Positions 1 to 8,113 of a stretch of DNA of 64,000 nucleotides are shown here, piece by piece (the first letter of the stretch is position 1; each line of letters starts with the position of its first letter). The notes under the pieces were generated by a model, which ran no database searches, was not told the DNA's origin, and saw only the letters and a program-made list of their open reading frames with translations. The position numbers were made by a program, and so were the translations under genes. Origin of the DNA: OFTM10 sp964344055 (GTDB lineage: Bacteria > Actinomycetota > Acidimicrobiia > Acidimicrobiales > Aldehydirespiratoraceae); assembly GCA_964344055.1 (NCBI GenBank), contig CAYFLT010000009.1:17111-81110 (forward strand), read 5' to 3'.

Positions 1-847
1 ATCTTCTCGATGGGGCCGGCCGCGTCGATCGCCTGCTGCTGCAGCTCGATCATCTCGCGGATCCACACCTTGCAGGCCTCGAGGCCGCCGGCGAGAACGT
101 CCTCGTCGACCTTGGGGGTGCCGCCCTCGTAGAGGTTCCATGAGTTGGCGGTACCGCCGGCCTCGACCATCATCACCGCGACGTCGTCGTCGGCGAGGCG
201 GCCGGCCACCACCATCTCGAAGGCCGACTCATCGGACTCNNNNNNNNNNNNNNNNNNNNNNNNNNNNNNNNNNNNNNNNNNNNNNNNNNNNNNNNNNNNN
301 NNNNNNNNNNNNNNNNNNNNNNNNNNNNNNNNNNNNNNNNNGGGAGCCATTCGCCCTCGGGCGACCAGCTCATGCGCACGGCGCCGATGGGGCCGTCGAA
401 CGGGATCGGCGACAGGCAAAGGGCCAGCGATGCGGCGTTGAGCGCCAGCACGTCGTAGGGGTTCTCCTGGTCGGCGCCGAGCACGGTGCCGACCACATGG
501 ACCTCGTTGCGGTACCCGTCCGGGAAGGCGGGCCGCAGGGGACGGTCGATCAGGCGGCAGGTGAGGATCGCCTGCTCGCCGGCGCGGGCCTCGCGCCGGA
601 AGAACGAACCGGGAATCTTGCCCGCCGCGTACATCCGCTCCTCGATGTCGACGGTGAGCGGGAAGAAGTCGGCGCCTTCACGGGCCGACTTCGCGCCGGT
701 GGCGGTGACGAGGACAACGGTGTCGCCGATGCTCGCCGTGACGGAGCCGCCGGCGAGAGGGGCGAACTTGCCGATCTCGAAGGTGGCTTCCTTGCCTTCA
801 CCGCGCGTGAACGCGCCGGTGAATGACGAAGTGTCAGTCATGGTCAT
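1..847 (-). CDS. pnp: Polynucleotide phosphorylase (PNPase), 5' part of gene
   Basis: 3'-5' phosphorolytic exoribonuclease of mRNA decay. The N-terminal RNase PH domain is plain: VLVTATGAK, then FFPLTVDIEERMYAAGKIPGSF, then LIDRPLRPAFPDGYRNE, all family hallmarks. The coding frame changes across the N gap at 240-341. Beyond the gap the minus strand again reads PNPase-like sequence (AFEMVVAGRLADDDVAVMMV, then GGLEACKVWI), so the gene continues and the gap length is only nominal. The 3' end, with the second PH, KH and S1 domains, lies off the left edge. The start is ATG at 845-847 or the second ATG at 839-841; a GAAGAGAG stretch upstream fits a ribosome site. rpsO lies upstream in the same direction, the classic rpsO-pnp arrangement. 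Confidence 0.95.
240..341. other. Assembly gap (102 N) inside pnp
   Basis: Run of N. The PNPase frame differs on the two sides, so the true length is not 102 or any value congruent with it modulo 3. Confidence 0.99.
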
Positions 848-889
848 GGTTTTCGTAACTCTCTTCGAGTGCACGACAGCCAGTTCCCA

Positions 890-926
890 GTCGAGTGGTG
901 CGGAACGGAGTTCCGAACCACTCGAC
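890..926 (-). promoter_or_regulatory. Long hairpin in the rpsO-pnp intergenic region (pnp leader)
   Basis: Arms 890-905 and 911-926 pair over 16 bp with one mismatch around a 5-nt loop. No T run follows on the minus strand, so it is a poor intrinsic terminator. It sits 43 nt upstream of pnp. In Escherichia coli and Streptomyces, stem-loops here are cut by RNase III and used for PNPase autoregulation; the same role is inferred here from position. Confidence 0.6.
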
Positions 927-1012
927 TAGCACCAACTTGTCGTGCGACTCACTTTTCGCTGGACGTGTTCCAGCTACTGGGATCGTCGGGCTCGACGGAC
1001 GAAACGCCCGGC

Positions 1013-1046
1013 AAACCGAAAAGGAGCGGCCCCGAGGGACCGCTCC
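1013..1046 (-). terminator. Intrinsic terminator after rpsO
   Basis: On the minus strand, 10 nt after the rpsO stop codon, a GC stem (arms 1037-1046 and 1023-1032, one mismatch, 4-nt loop) is followed by TTTTCGGTTT. This is a normal rho-independent terminator separating rpsO from pnp. Confidence 0.75.
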
Positions 1047-1055
1047 GACATCTTG

Positions 1056-1337
1056 TCAGTGACGCAGACCGAGGTGTGCGATCACTGCACGGTACCGCTC
1101 GACGTCATTCTCTCGGACGTAGTCCAGGAGACGACGGCGCCGGCCCACCAGCATCAACAGGCCTCGCCGGCTGTGATGGTCCTTCTTGTGGACCTTCAGA
1201 TGCTCGGTGAGGTGGCTGATGCGCTCGGAGAGGAGAGCGATCTGGATCTCGGGGGATCCGGTGTCGGTCTCGGGGAGGTCGAATGCCTTCGCCATCTCGG
1301 CGATGGTGTCGGCCTTGGGGCGCAGATTGGTAGCCAT
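1056..1337 (-). CDS. rpsO: 30S ribosomal protein S15
   Basis: Primary 16S rRNA-binding protein of the small subunit platform. The 93-residue product carries the whole S15 signature: DTGSPEIQIALLSERI, then LTEHLKVHKKDHHSRRGLL, then GRRRRLLDYV. The family is normally about 89 residues. ATG at 1335-1337 (MATNLRPKADTI) is chosen over more upstream in-frame starts, which would add a non-homologous leader. It is followed by an intrinsic terminator and then pnp. Confidence 0.97.
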   Translation of the reverse strand: MATNLRPKADTIAEMAKAFDLPETDTGSPEIQIALLSERISHLTEHLKVHKKDHHSRRGLLMLVGRRRRLLDYVRENDVERYRAVIAHLGLRH

Positions 1338-1410
1338 AGCGTTCTTGTACTTTCTGATGGGTATTGGACCCGGCCGCACATCCCGTGATGGCACGCAGAC
1401 AGCAGCGGTC

Positions 1411-1426
1411 ATCCCGATTTCGGGAT
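1411..1426. terminator. Perfect small palindrome between lipoprotein gene and rpsO
   Basis: ATCCCGA-TT-TCGGGAT, 7-bp arms, lying just after the stop of the lipoprotein gene (minus strand) and upstream of rpsO. No U-tract. It could be a weak terminator or an operator in the rpsO promoter; the sequence does not decide. Confidence 0.3.
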
Positions 1427-1442
1427 CCATTAAGGCTAGCGG

Positions 1443-1940
1443 CTAGCCGAACAGATCCATCTCCCACCCGCCCTCGGGGTCCAGGAGCCGGATCACGAGC
1501 GGTCGCTCGACGCCGTCGGCCAGATCGGTGACAACACAGGCGATCTCACGCCTCGGCTCGATGACGACCACCGGGGCCTCGCCTCGCACGAGTGCGACAA
1601 CCCCGAGGTCATCGGACAGGCGCTCCCCCGCCGCCACCGCCACCTCGGTGAGATCGAGGAGGGGTGCGTCCGTCACGACATCGGCCAACACGTCGTCGTC
1701 CTCGCCGGGCGACAACTCGACTTGAAACTCGACTCGAACGCCGTCGATGGCACCCGTGCACGTCACCGTCTGCGGCTCGACAGGGAGCGGATCGGGACAA
1801 TCGACGGCCTCGACTATCGCAGGCAGCATCCAATCCGCGATGGAGACCTCCAGGGCGGCGACGTCGATCTCCGGATCCTCGGCGCAGCCGGCGGCGAGCA
1901 GGGTCGCCGCGAGCACGGCAAGGGTCAGACGGCGAGCCAC
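1443..1940 (-). CDS. Small secreted lipoprotein, DUF4333-like
   Basis: 165-residue protein of unknown function. It starts (GTG, 1938-1940) with a signal peptide, VARRLTLAVLAATLLAAGC, whose cysteine at about residue 19 is a lipobox, so a membrane-anchored lipoprotein is expected. The middle has a cysteine pair spaced like actinobacterial DUF4333 proteins (VDCPDPLPVEPQTVTCTGAI). The start overlaps the end of the upstream lysoplasmalogenase-like gene by 16 nt, implying translational coupling. Cell-envelope location is inferred from the signal; the family assignment is tentative. Confidence 0.7.
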   Translation of the reverse strand: MARRLTLAVLAATLLAAGCAEDPEIDVAALEVSIADWMLPAIVEAVDCPDPLPVEPQTVTCTGAIDGVRVEFQVELSPGEDDDVLADVVTDAPLLDLTEVAVAAGERLSDDLGVVALVRGEAPVVVIEPRREIACVVTDLADGVERPLVIRLLDPEGGWEMDLFG

Positions 1941-2557
1941 AGGACCAGGCCGGCTTGACCGAAGTGGTACGTGACGTGCACCAGCACCCTCCCGCCCGGG
2001 GCCGGGGCGACGAAGCGGTTCCAGCCCAAGAGCGCGTCGGATGCGAGGAACAACGAGCCACCGACCGCGGCCACGATGACTCCGGTGCCGGCCGCCAGCA
2101 CCGTCATCGCACTCAAGACGGCGATGTAGACGCTGACCGCGACTGTGGTGAGTCGCCCGTGTTTTCGAACCGCTGTCAGCAGTTCCGGCACCGCCCCGAG
2201 CCCGATCGCCACCACGAGGATCGCTCCCGCCACGGCCGGACCGACCGACGCGAACGGCGCGAGGGCGACGATGTAGAGGCAGTGGGCCACCAGGAAGGCG
2301 AGCAGCCCGGCCTCGAACCGGGCGTCGGGCGTCATCAGCACCACATCGCCGACCAGCGAGGCGCCGAGCGCGGCGATGAAGATGCCACGGGTGACGTTGT
2401 CTCCCGTCTCGATTTCGAGGGCGGCCCCGATCAGGGCGATCATCACCATCGGTTTGGCGATGAACTCCACGCCGAGGCGGTCCTTCGCGACGGACCACCA
2501 GTCGACCATCGCTGCCAGACCGGCCACGCCGAAGAGGACGTAGACGGATCCGGTCAT
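1925..2557 (-). CDS. YhhN family membrane protein (lysoplasmalogenase-like)
   Basis: 210-residue polytopic membrane protein, about eight hydrophobic helices, starting at ATG 2555-2557. The helix pattern and motifs such as GVEFIAKPMVM and SLVGDVVLM match the YhhN/TMEM86 family, some of whose members hydrolyse the vinyl-ether bond of lysoplasmalogen. The substrate in this organism is unknown. It lies 10 nt after the ferredoxin reductase gene and overlaps the lipoprotein gene downstream, so the set is probably one transcript. Confidence 0.8.
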   Translation of the reverse strand: MTGSVYVLFGVAGLAAMVDWWSVAKDRLGVEFIAKPMVMIALIGAALEIETGDNVTRGIFIAALGASLVGDVVLMTPDARFEAGLLAFLVAHCLYIVALAPFASVGPAVAGAILVVAIGLGAVPELLTAVRKHGRLTTVAVSVYIAVLSAMTVLAAGTGVIVAAVGGSLFLASDALLGWNRFVAPAPGGRVLVHVTYHFGQAGLVLWLAV

Positions 2558-2567
2558 GAGCGATGGG

Positions 2568-3770
2568 TCAGATCTCGACAGCCAGCGCGTCGTCGAAGGA
2601 GACGCCGTCCTGGATCATCGTCTTGTACTGCATGACATGTCTCGGCCGGTTGAAACCGAGCACACCGACGAGCTTGCCGGCGCGTCCGTAGAGGGCAGCG
2701 AAGCGACGGTCCTCGAGCGAGCCGGTGACGATGCGGACGTCGTCGTCGGGGCGGACCCGACCGGCGAGCTGGATCTTCCGGTCGTACTGGTCGGACCAGA
2801 ACCACGGAACCGGTGTGAACGGGGTGGCGTCGGCATCGTCGGCGAGCAGACGGCGGGCAGCATGGCCGCCCTGTTCGATCGCGTTGTCCCAGTGCTCGAC
2901 CCGCATCACCTCGTCGAAGCGCTGGTTGGGCCAGCGAGCGACGTCACCCGCGGCCGTGACGCCCGGTGCCGCCTGACACGTGGCGTCGCAGATCACGCCG
3001 TTGTCGACCTCGAGGCCGCTGCCATCGAGCCATTCGGTGTTCGGGATCACGCCGATGCCGACGACCACGACGTCGGCATCGATGACCGATCCGTCCGACA
3101 GCGTCACCCGCTCGACCCGGTCACCGCCCTCGATCGCCTCGACACCGACGCCGGTCCGGAGATCGACGCCTTCGTCGCGGTGGACGGCGGCACACACGTT
3201 GCCCATGTCCTCGCCCAGCACCCGGCCGAGCGGAGTGGGCAGGGCTTCGATCATCGAGACTTCCAGCCCCCGGCCTCGTGCAGTGGCGGCGACCTCGGCG
3301 CCGATGAATCCGGCACCGACCACCACGACCCGCTGCGGTCCGGCGTCGAAGTCGGCCCGGAGAGCCAGTGCGTCGTCGAGACTTCGGAGGACGTGGACGC
3401 CCCCGAGAGCATCGGTGCCTGGCAGCGAGCGGCACCTCGCTCCGGTGGCAATGAGCATCCCGTCGACGACCTCGGCGCGACCGTCGTCGGTGGTCAGCGT
3501 TCGCGTATCGAGATCGAAGCCCGTGGCCCGAACGCCGGGCCGGAAGTCGAGGCCGAGATCCTCGAACCGCTCGGGCTTGGTGAGCGCGATCCGGTCCGGT
3601 TCCCAATCGCCGGACAGGATCTGCTTGGAGAGCGGTGGGCGGTCATACGGCGCATGGGGTTCGTCCCCGATCAACACGATGGGCGCGTCGAAACCGTCGC
3701 GACGCAGAGCCTCCGCGGCGCGGATGCCGGCGAGTGACGCGCCGACGATGTGGATCGAGCTGCGGTTCAC
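2568..3770 (-). CDS. FAD-dependent ferredoxin-NAD(P)+ reductase
   Basis: 400-residue flavoprotein of the rubredoxin/ferredoxin reductase type that feeds electrons from NAD(P)H to a ferredoxin. N-terminal FAD site IVGASLAG (residues 8-15), second dinucleotide-binding site VVVVGAGFIGAEVA (148-161), and the ATG/GD-type motif near VTAAGDVARW. The C-terminal reductase domain carries PWFWSDQYDRKIQ, typical of the class. GTG start at 3768-3770 is preceded by GGAGGTGA at ideal spacing. Next upstream is a [3Fe-4S] ferredoxin, its likely partner. No cytochrome P450 or ring-hydroxylating oxygenase lies in the window, so the final acceptor is unknown. Confidence 0.92.
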   Translation of the reverse strand: MNRSSIHIVGASLAGIRAAEALRRDGFDAPIVLIGDEPHAPYDRPPLSKQILSGDWEPDRIALTKPERFEDLGLDFRPGVRATGFDLDTRTLTTDDGRAEVVDGMLIATGARCRSLPGTDALGGVHVLRSLDDALALRADFDAGPQRVVVVGAGFIGAEVAATARGRGLEVSMIEALPTPLGRVLGEDMGNVCAAVHRDEGVDLRTGVGVEAIEGGDRVERVTLSDGSVIDADVVVVGIGVIPNTEWLDGSGLEVDNGVICDATCQAAPGVTAAGDVARWPNQRFDEVMRVEHWDNAIEQGGHAARRLLADDADATPFTPVPWFWSDQYDRKIQLAGRVRPDDDVRIVTGSLEDRRFAALYGRAGKLVGVLGFNRPRHVMQYKTMIQDGVSFDDALAVEI

Positions 3771-3823
3771 CGGTCGTCACCTCCGGCCACGAATGGCCGC
3801 CCCTCGTCAACGTCCGGCAAGTA

Positions 3824-4015
3824 TCAGCCTTCGATGGAGATGGCCTGCTTGGGACAGCGCTGCACGCATTCCTCCACACGGGCGCGATCGTCGTCGCCCG
3901 GCTCCTCGTTGAGGACGTAGAGGAAGTCGTCGTCGCGGACCTCGAAGAGGTCGGGGGCGATCTGCATGCAGATGGCGTTGCTCTCGCAGAGATCGAAGTC
4001 GACCACGATCTTCAT
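3824..4015 (-). CDS. [3Fe-4S]-type ferredoxin
   Basis: 63-residue acidic ferredoxin. The cluster ligands are seen in DLCESNAIC and CVQRCP, i.e. C-x5-C...C-P, the pattern of actinobacterial 3Fe-4S (or alternative 4Fe-4S) ferredoxins that serve P450s. ATG at 4013-4015 is preferred because AAAGGTGA lies 6 nt upstream; an in-frame GTG at 4022-4024 falls inside that ribosome site. Followed 53 nt later by the reductase gene. Confidence 0.9.
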   Translation of the reverse strand: MKIVVDFDLCESNAICMQIAPDLFEVRDDDFLYVLNEEPGDDDRARVEECVQRCPKQAISIEG

Positions 4016-4093
4016 GGGGTTCACCTTTCGGGTGTTGGCGCCGGGGGCGCAGACATCATGCCAAATCGTTCGGGTCCGCGAGAACCGGAGCGG

Positions 4094-5167
4094 CTAGCGG
4101 GTGGCCGGGACCTGTTCGAACCGGGCGTCGGCCGGTGGCTCCTCGGGGACCAGCACGCGGTACGCGATCTGCAGGCGGCGATAGCCCCGGGCCGGAATCC
4201 AATTCGGTTGCTCGGGGTCGTGCTCGGAGACCACGACGGTGACCGAGCCGTCGCCGGCCGGTTCGGCGCTCGCGCTGGTGACCGACGCGGGCACCACCCG
4301 GTGCTCGACCGACTCCAGCCACGGTGTCATCAATGACACCGACCAGAACCGGCAGGGCGGTGGTGTGAACGTCACGCGTACTTCGTCACCAGGGTCGAGG
4401 ATCGCCCGGCGTCCCTGGTAGGCGATTCCTTCGGCCGGATAGAACTGGGAGACCAGTCCGGGCGGGAACTGGCGAGGCTCGGCCGGTGGGGGCGCTGCGC
4501 CATCCGGGAGGAGCATGAGGTCGTCGAGGGCGACATCCGCGCGGATCTGGGCGGCGATCCAATCGGTCGCCGCCGCCACGCCCTGCCCGAACGCTGTCGC
4601 GTCGATCGGTCCGTCCGGCGTGTGGCCGTCGGTGCGCTGCACCACGACCGATCCACTCTCGACTGCCTCCGGCTCGGCGAAGTAGTGGCGCACCATGACC
4701 CAAAACGACTCGTCGTCGAGGCGAAGCGCGGACCGATCTCCGAGGCCGACATGCGCACCGACCTCGACGACGTAGACGTCCCCGGTGGTGGTGAGGTCGG
4801 CGTCGATCACCGACGAGACGATCCGTACCGGCGCGCCGGGATGCTCACGCCCGTAGACGAGTGCGCCGACGTACAGCGCGTCGCCGGGATCGATTTCGAG
4901 GCGGTAGGTGTGGGCGGCCGATACCGGGATGGTCGTGTAGCACGTGTCCGGACTGTCGCCCAGGAACTTGCGGGTGGGGCTCATCCAGACCGTGGGGAGG
5001 GGGCGAGCTGGATCGGCCCGTTCCACGTGGAGGTCGAGCGAGGCTGAAACGAGGCGGAGGAGGTGGCGGTGCGCATCGGCCTCCTCGGCCGGGGTGTCGA
5101 ACGGCCCGAGTGCGTCGACCGCCTCGGTGAGGGTCTGGAACAGCCGGCGCATGACGTGGTCGGTCAC
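4094..5167 (-). CDS. Uncharacterised DUF1214-like protein
   Basis: About 357 residues from GTG 5165-5167 (ATG 5150-5152 is an alternative). No signal peptide seen. The C-terminal half has the pattern of DUF1214 proteins: WSVSLMTPWLESVEHR, a DGSVTVVV strand, then NWIPARGYRRLQIAYRV. The function of that family is not known. It stands alone, divergent from the HNH endonuclease gene at 5267, which shares its upstream region. Confidence 0.75.
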   Translation of the reverse strand: MTDHVMRRLFQTLTEAVDALGPFDTPAEEADAHRHLLRLVSASLDLHVERADPARPLPTVWMSPTRKFLGDSPDTCYTTIPVSAAHTYRLEIDPGDALYVGALVYGREHPGAPVRIVSSVIDADLTTTGDVYVVEVGAHVGLGDRSALRLDDESFWVMVRHYFAEPEAVESGSVVVQRTDGHTPDGPIDATAFGQGVAAATDWIAAQIRADVALDDLMLLPDGAAPPPAEPRQFPPGLVSQFYPAEGIAYQGRRAILDPGDEVRVTFTPPPCRFWSVSLMTPWLESVEHRVVPASVTSASAEPAGDGSVTVVVSEHDPEQPNWIPARGYRRLQIAYRVLVPEEPPADARFEQVPATR

Positions 5168-5230
5168 GGGCGCACCGTAGCTCGATGGATCGGGCGCGCT
5201 GGAGTTTCTGGATTTTCCTGTTGTTTGGTG

Positions 5231-5260
5231 TTGCGATACGAACACCTGTTCGTCTAGATT
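5231..5260 (+). promoter_or_regulatory. Promoter of the HNH gene, apparently leaderless
   Basis: TTGCGA (5231-5236), 18-nt spacer, TAGATT (5255-5260), then 6 nt to the ATG at 5267. The expected transcription start falls on the start codon, and there is no Shine-Dalgarno sequence, so a leaderless mRNA is likely. The same TAGATT-N6-ATG layout recurs at 63729-63743. Confidence 0.6.
5239..5252 (+). promoter_or_regulatory. LexA (SOS) box
   Basis: CGAAC-ACCT-GTTCG: perfect palindromic arms in the form of the actinobacterial/Gram-positive SOS box (CGAAC-N4-GTTCG). It lies inside the -35/-10 spacer, the usual place for repression. A second perfect palindrome, GGAAAC-AT-GTTTCC (5261-5274), spans the start codon. 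Confidence 0.65.
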
Positions 5261-5266
5261 GGAAAC

Positions 5267-6514
5267 ATGTTTCCGGCGGCTCGGCACGAACTCGACTCGT
5301 TGACCATCAGCGGGCTGTCGCGTGCGAATCTCGAATTCGTGTTCGAGCAGCTGTCGTCGTTGGAGTCGGCGGTATCCGAACGGCGTCTGTCGGTCATGGC
5401 CGCGCTCGATGATCTCGACGACGGTGGTTTGGATTCCGCCGGGGTCGCGCGCTCCAAGGGCAAGTCGTCGGCTCGGCGGGCCAAGAAATCGGCCAAGACG
5501 GCCCGCAAGCTCAAGAAGATGCCCAAGACCCGCGAGAAGCTCGCGAAGGGCGAGATCAGCGAAGAACACGCCGACTCCGCCGCCGACGCGGCCGAGCGGG
5601 TCGGCGACGCCGAGCGGGCCGACGACGAGCTGTCGACACAGGCCGATTGTCCCGCCGACATGTTCGAGGAACGGGCCAGGGAGTGGGCTTCTGAGAACGA
5701 GCCCGATGATGAAGCCGAGGACCGGGCCGCGCGTCGGAAGGCGAACCGCCGCTTGAAGATCTTCGACGGAGATGACGACATGGTCGTCATCTCCGGCCAA
5801 GCCCACCCCGAGATCGGCGCCCAGCTCGCCGCCGCCATCGAAGAAGAGTACGACCGGCTCTGGCGAGCCGACGGCGGACGGGACGGAGACCCCCTCTCGG
5901 TGCGCACACCCGAACAACGCCGCCTCGACGCCTTGGCCAACCTCATCCTTCGCCACGGCGAGAGTGCCGCTCCAGGCTCACACCCGAAGTACCAGGGCCT
6001 CGTCCTGGTACCCCTGGCCCGCTACCTCGAACCCCACGACGCAGCCGCCGACCCAGTCACCATGACCGGCGGCGGAGCGCTCCCACCATCAGTGATCGAA
6101 CGCATGCTCTGCGATGCCGAACTCGCCGCGTTGATCGTCGACACCGACGGCACCCCGCTGTGGCTCGGCCGCAACCACCGCACCGCATCGATCCACCAAT
6201 GGAAAGCCCTCATCGCCCGCGACCGCGGCTGCGTCATCTGCGGCGCCGCACCCTTCCACTGCCAAGCCCACCACATCGTCTGGTGGGAACACCAAGGCAC
6301 CAGCGACATCGACAACCTCGTACTCCTCTGCACCCACCACCACCATCAACTCCACGACCACAACCACCAACTCGTACAGAAGGCCGGCAAGTGGCGACTC
6401 ATCCCCAGAGCCGGACCATCTCGTCGGGGCTCGAACCGACCGAAACGGACCAAGCCCCGAGGTCAGCCAGAGGCGAAACCGCGGGCCAGCCCCGCCCAGC
6501 CACAGGCGGCCTGA
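5267..6514 (+). CDS. HNH endonuclease with DUF222 (13E12 repeat family)
   Basis: 415-residue protein. The long N-terminal DUF222 region, with a lysine/alanine-rich coiled stretch about residues 65-105, is followed by an HNH nuclease fold at about 318-366: CVICGAAP, then CQAHHIVWWEHQG, then DNLVLLCTHHHHQLH. Zinc ligands and the His-Asn-His core are intact. Mycobacterial 13E12 repeat proteins belong to the LexA regulon; the SOS box here says the same for this gene. Exact target is unknown. The C-terminal tail is basic and rich in P/R/K. No neighbouring gene shares its orientation. Confidence 0.9.
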   Translation: MFPAARHELDSLTISGLSRANLEFVFEQLSSLESAVSERRLSVMAALDDLDDGGLDSAGVARSKGKSSARRAKKSAKTARKLKKMPKTREKLAKGEISEEHADSAADAAERVGDAERADDELSTQADCPADMFEERAREWASENEPDDEAEDRAARRKANRRLKIFDGDDDMVVISGQAHPEIGAQLAAAIEEEYDRLWRADGGRDGDPLSVRTPEQRRLDALANLILRHGESAAPGSHPKYQGLVLVPLARYLEPHDAAADPVTMTGGGALPPSVIERMLCDAELAALIVDTDGTPLWLGRNHRTASIHQWKALIARDRGCVICGAAPFHCQAHHIVWWEHQGTSDIDNLVLLCTHHHHQLHDHNHQLVQKAGKWRLIPRAGPSRRGSNRPKRTKPRGQPEAKPRASPAQPQAA

Positions 6515-6535
6515 GCGGTGCCTGCGGGAGAAGCG

Positions 6536-8101
6536 TCAGGGCTCGATGACGATGCGCCAGCGGTCGCGGATTGCCGCGTCGACTTCGGCAGGGAGGTGAT
6601 CCGGATGACCGAACGCCATGATGGCGTCCACGTGTTCGCGGGCCACCGCGAGTGCGTCCTTGGCACCGGCGTCCACCCAGTTGTCAGGGGTCTCCCGGTC
6701 GGCGATGTCGGGATAGAGGTACTCGCTCTGCATCAGCTGGAGCGTTTGATCGGACCCGAGGAAGTGGCCGGCACCGTGCACCACGTCCTTGATCACGTCG
6801 ACCGAGAGGCTCTGCTCGTTGACCTCGATGCCCCGGACCGTACGGTTGATCGATCCGAGCATGTCGTTGTCGATCACGATGGCCTCGAGGGAGCAGGCCA
6901 GCAGGCTGCCGAGCATTCCGGCCGACTCGTAGACGAGGTTCGCTCCCGCGTGACCGGCCAGGGCCACATTGAGGCTCTTCTCGTAGCCGGCCTGGTTGTC
7001 GGGCACTTTCGAGTCGGCCATCCCGGCGGCCACGCCCGACGGAAGGCCGAGCCAGTTCGCGGCCTGGGCGGCGGCTGCGTTGAGCACACCCTCCTCGCCG
7101 GAGCCGCCGCTCATTGCCCCGGTCCGGAGGTCCGAGACGAAGGGCCACAGTCCCATCACGCACGGGTGACCGGGCCGCATGAGGTTCACCGAGGTCAGAC
7201 CGGCGAGGCACTCGGCCAGCGCCTGGGCGAGCGAGCCGGCCAACGCCGCCGGCGATGTCGCCCCTGCCTGCCCGGCCGAGAGGAGGTTGATCGGCATGCC
7301 GGTCTCCACCTGGGCCACGATGCAGTTGGCCGACTCCTCGGCGAAGCGCAGGGGAGGAACCACGAACGTGTTGTTGGCCACCACGTAGGGGCGCTTGCGG
7401 TACTCCCCCTCCCCGCCGAGGGCCATGTCGAACATCTCGACCGCCTCGTAGACGTGGTCTCGCTCGAAGAAGGAGGTTCCGGCCGGCTTGGTGGTACCCG
7501 CCGTCACGGCGTAGGCGGTGTTGAGATCGAGCTCACGCGAGTCTTCGAGATCCCGCGCCACCACCGTGCGCACGTAGAAGTGGATGTTGTCGAGCTGCTC
7601 CACCAGACGGGCGCAGTCGTAGACGTCCTGGGCCGTGCTGTGGCGGAAGGTGTTGGTGATCGGGTCGTGCATCAACACGGCGGCGCCGGCCGTGCCGAAG
7701 TGAACCCGGTCGCCACCGATGGTGATCGACTTGTCGTCGTCGAACCCGTGCCACACCCATTCCTTGGCCGCGGTCTCGATCGCACGCTCCACGACGCCTT
7801 TCGGGTACCGGAGGCGGCCGTGTTCGTCCACGTGACCGCCGGCATCGGTCACGACTTCGACGAACTCCGGCACCGGCGAACCCATCCCGACGTCCTCGAG
7901 TAGCTCGAGCGCCGCGCCGTAGACCTGCTGGAGATCCCCCTCGCTGAGGGGCTGATACCTGCCGCCGGAGAGGCCGGGCCGCACTGGCCGGGTGTCGGCC
8001 GCCAGCGGCGCCTGCCGGGCGGCCACCCGGCCGGCTCGGCCGCCGGAACGTCGGCGGCGGGGCCCGTCACCCGCGTCTTCGAGCTTCTGGGGATCGAGCA
8101 C
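6536..8101 (-). CDS. MttB-superfamily methyltransferase (trimethylamine/glycine betaine methyltransferase-like)
   Basis: 521-residue TIM-barrel methyltransferase of the MttB family. It contains no in-frame amber codon, so it is the non-pyrrolysine type, which includes glycine betaine:corrinoid methyltransferase. Motifs: FGTAGAAVLMHDP, GTSFFERDHVYEA, NLLSAGQAGATSPA, NQAGYEKSLNVALAGHAG. GTG start at 8099-8101 has GGGAG upstream and lies 12 nt after the DMGDH-like gene, so the two are one operon. No corrinoid protein or activase is in the window. The substrate, a quaternary or tertiary methylamine, is inferred from family and partner. Confidence 0.88.
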   Translation of the reverse strand: MLDPQKLEDAGDGPRRRRSGGRAGRVAARQAPLAADTRPVRPGLSGGRYQPLSEGDLQQVYGAALELLEDVGMGSPVPEFVEVVTDAGGHVDEHGRLRYPKGVVERAIETAAKEWVWHGFDDDKSITIGGDRVHFGTAGAAVLMHDPITNTFRHSTAQDVYDCARLVEQLDNIHFYVRTVVARDLEDSRELDLNTAYAVTAGTTKPAGTSFFERDHVYEAVEMFDMALGGEGEYRKRPYVVANNTFVVPPLRFAEESANCIVAQVETGMPINLLSAGQAGATSPAALAGSLAQALAECLAGLTSVNLMRPGHPCVMGLWPFVSDLRTGAMSGGSGEEGVLNAAAAQAANWLGLPSGVAAGMADSKVPDNQAGYEKSLNVALAGHAGANLVYESAGMLGSLLACSLEAIVIDNDMLGSINRTVRGIEVNEQSLSVDVIKDVVHGAGHFLGSDQTLQLMQSEYLYPDIADRETPDNWVDAGAKDALAVAREHVDAIMAFGHPDHLPAEVDAAIRDRWRIVIEP

Positions 8102-8113
8102 CGTGATCTCCCG

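Noticed and set aside
1941..2498. N-terminal extension of the lipoprotein gene to 2498
   Set aside because: That stretch is the out-of-frame shadow of the YhhN gene; the signal peptide at 1940 gives a natural start.
6536..8101. Pyrrolysine-containing trimethylamine methyltransferase
   Set aside because: The frame has no internal TAG, so it is the non-pyrrolysine MttB type.
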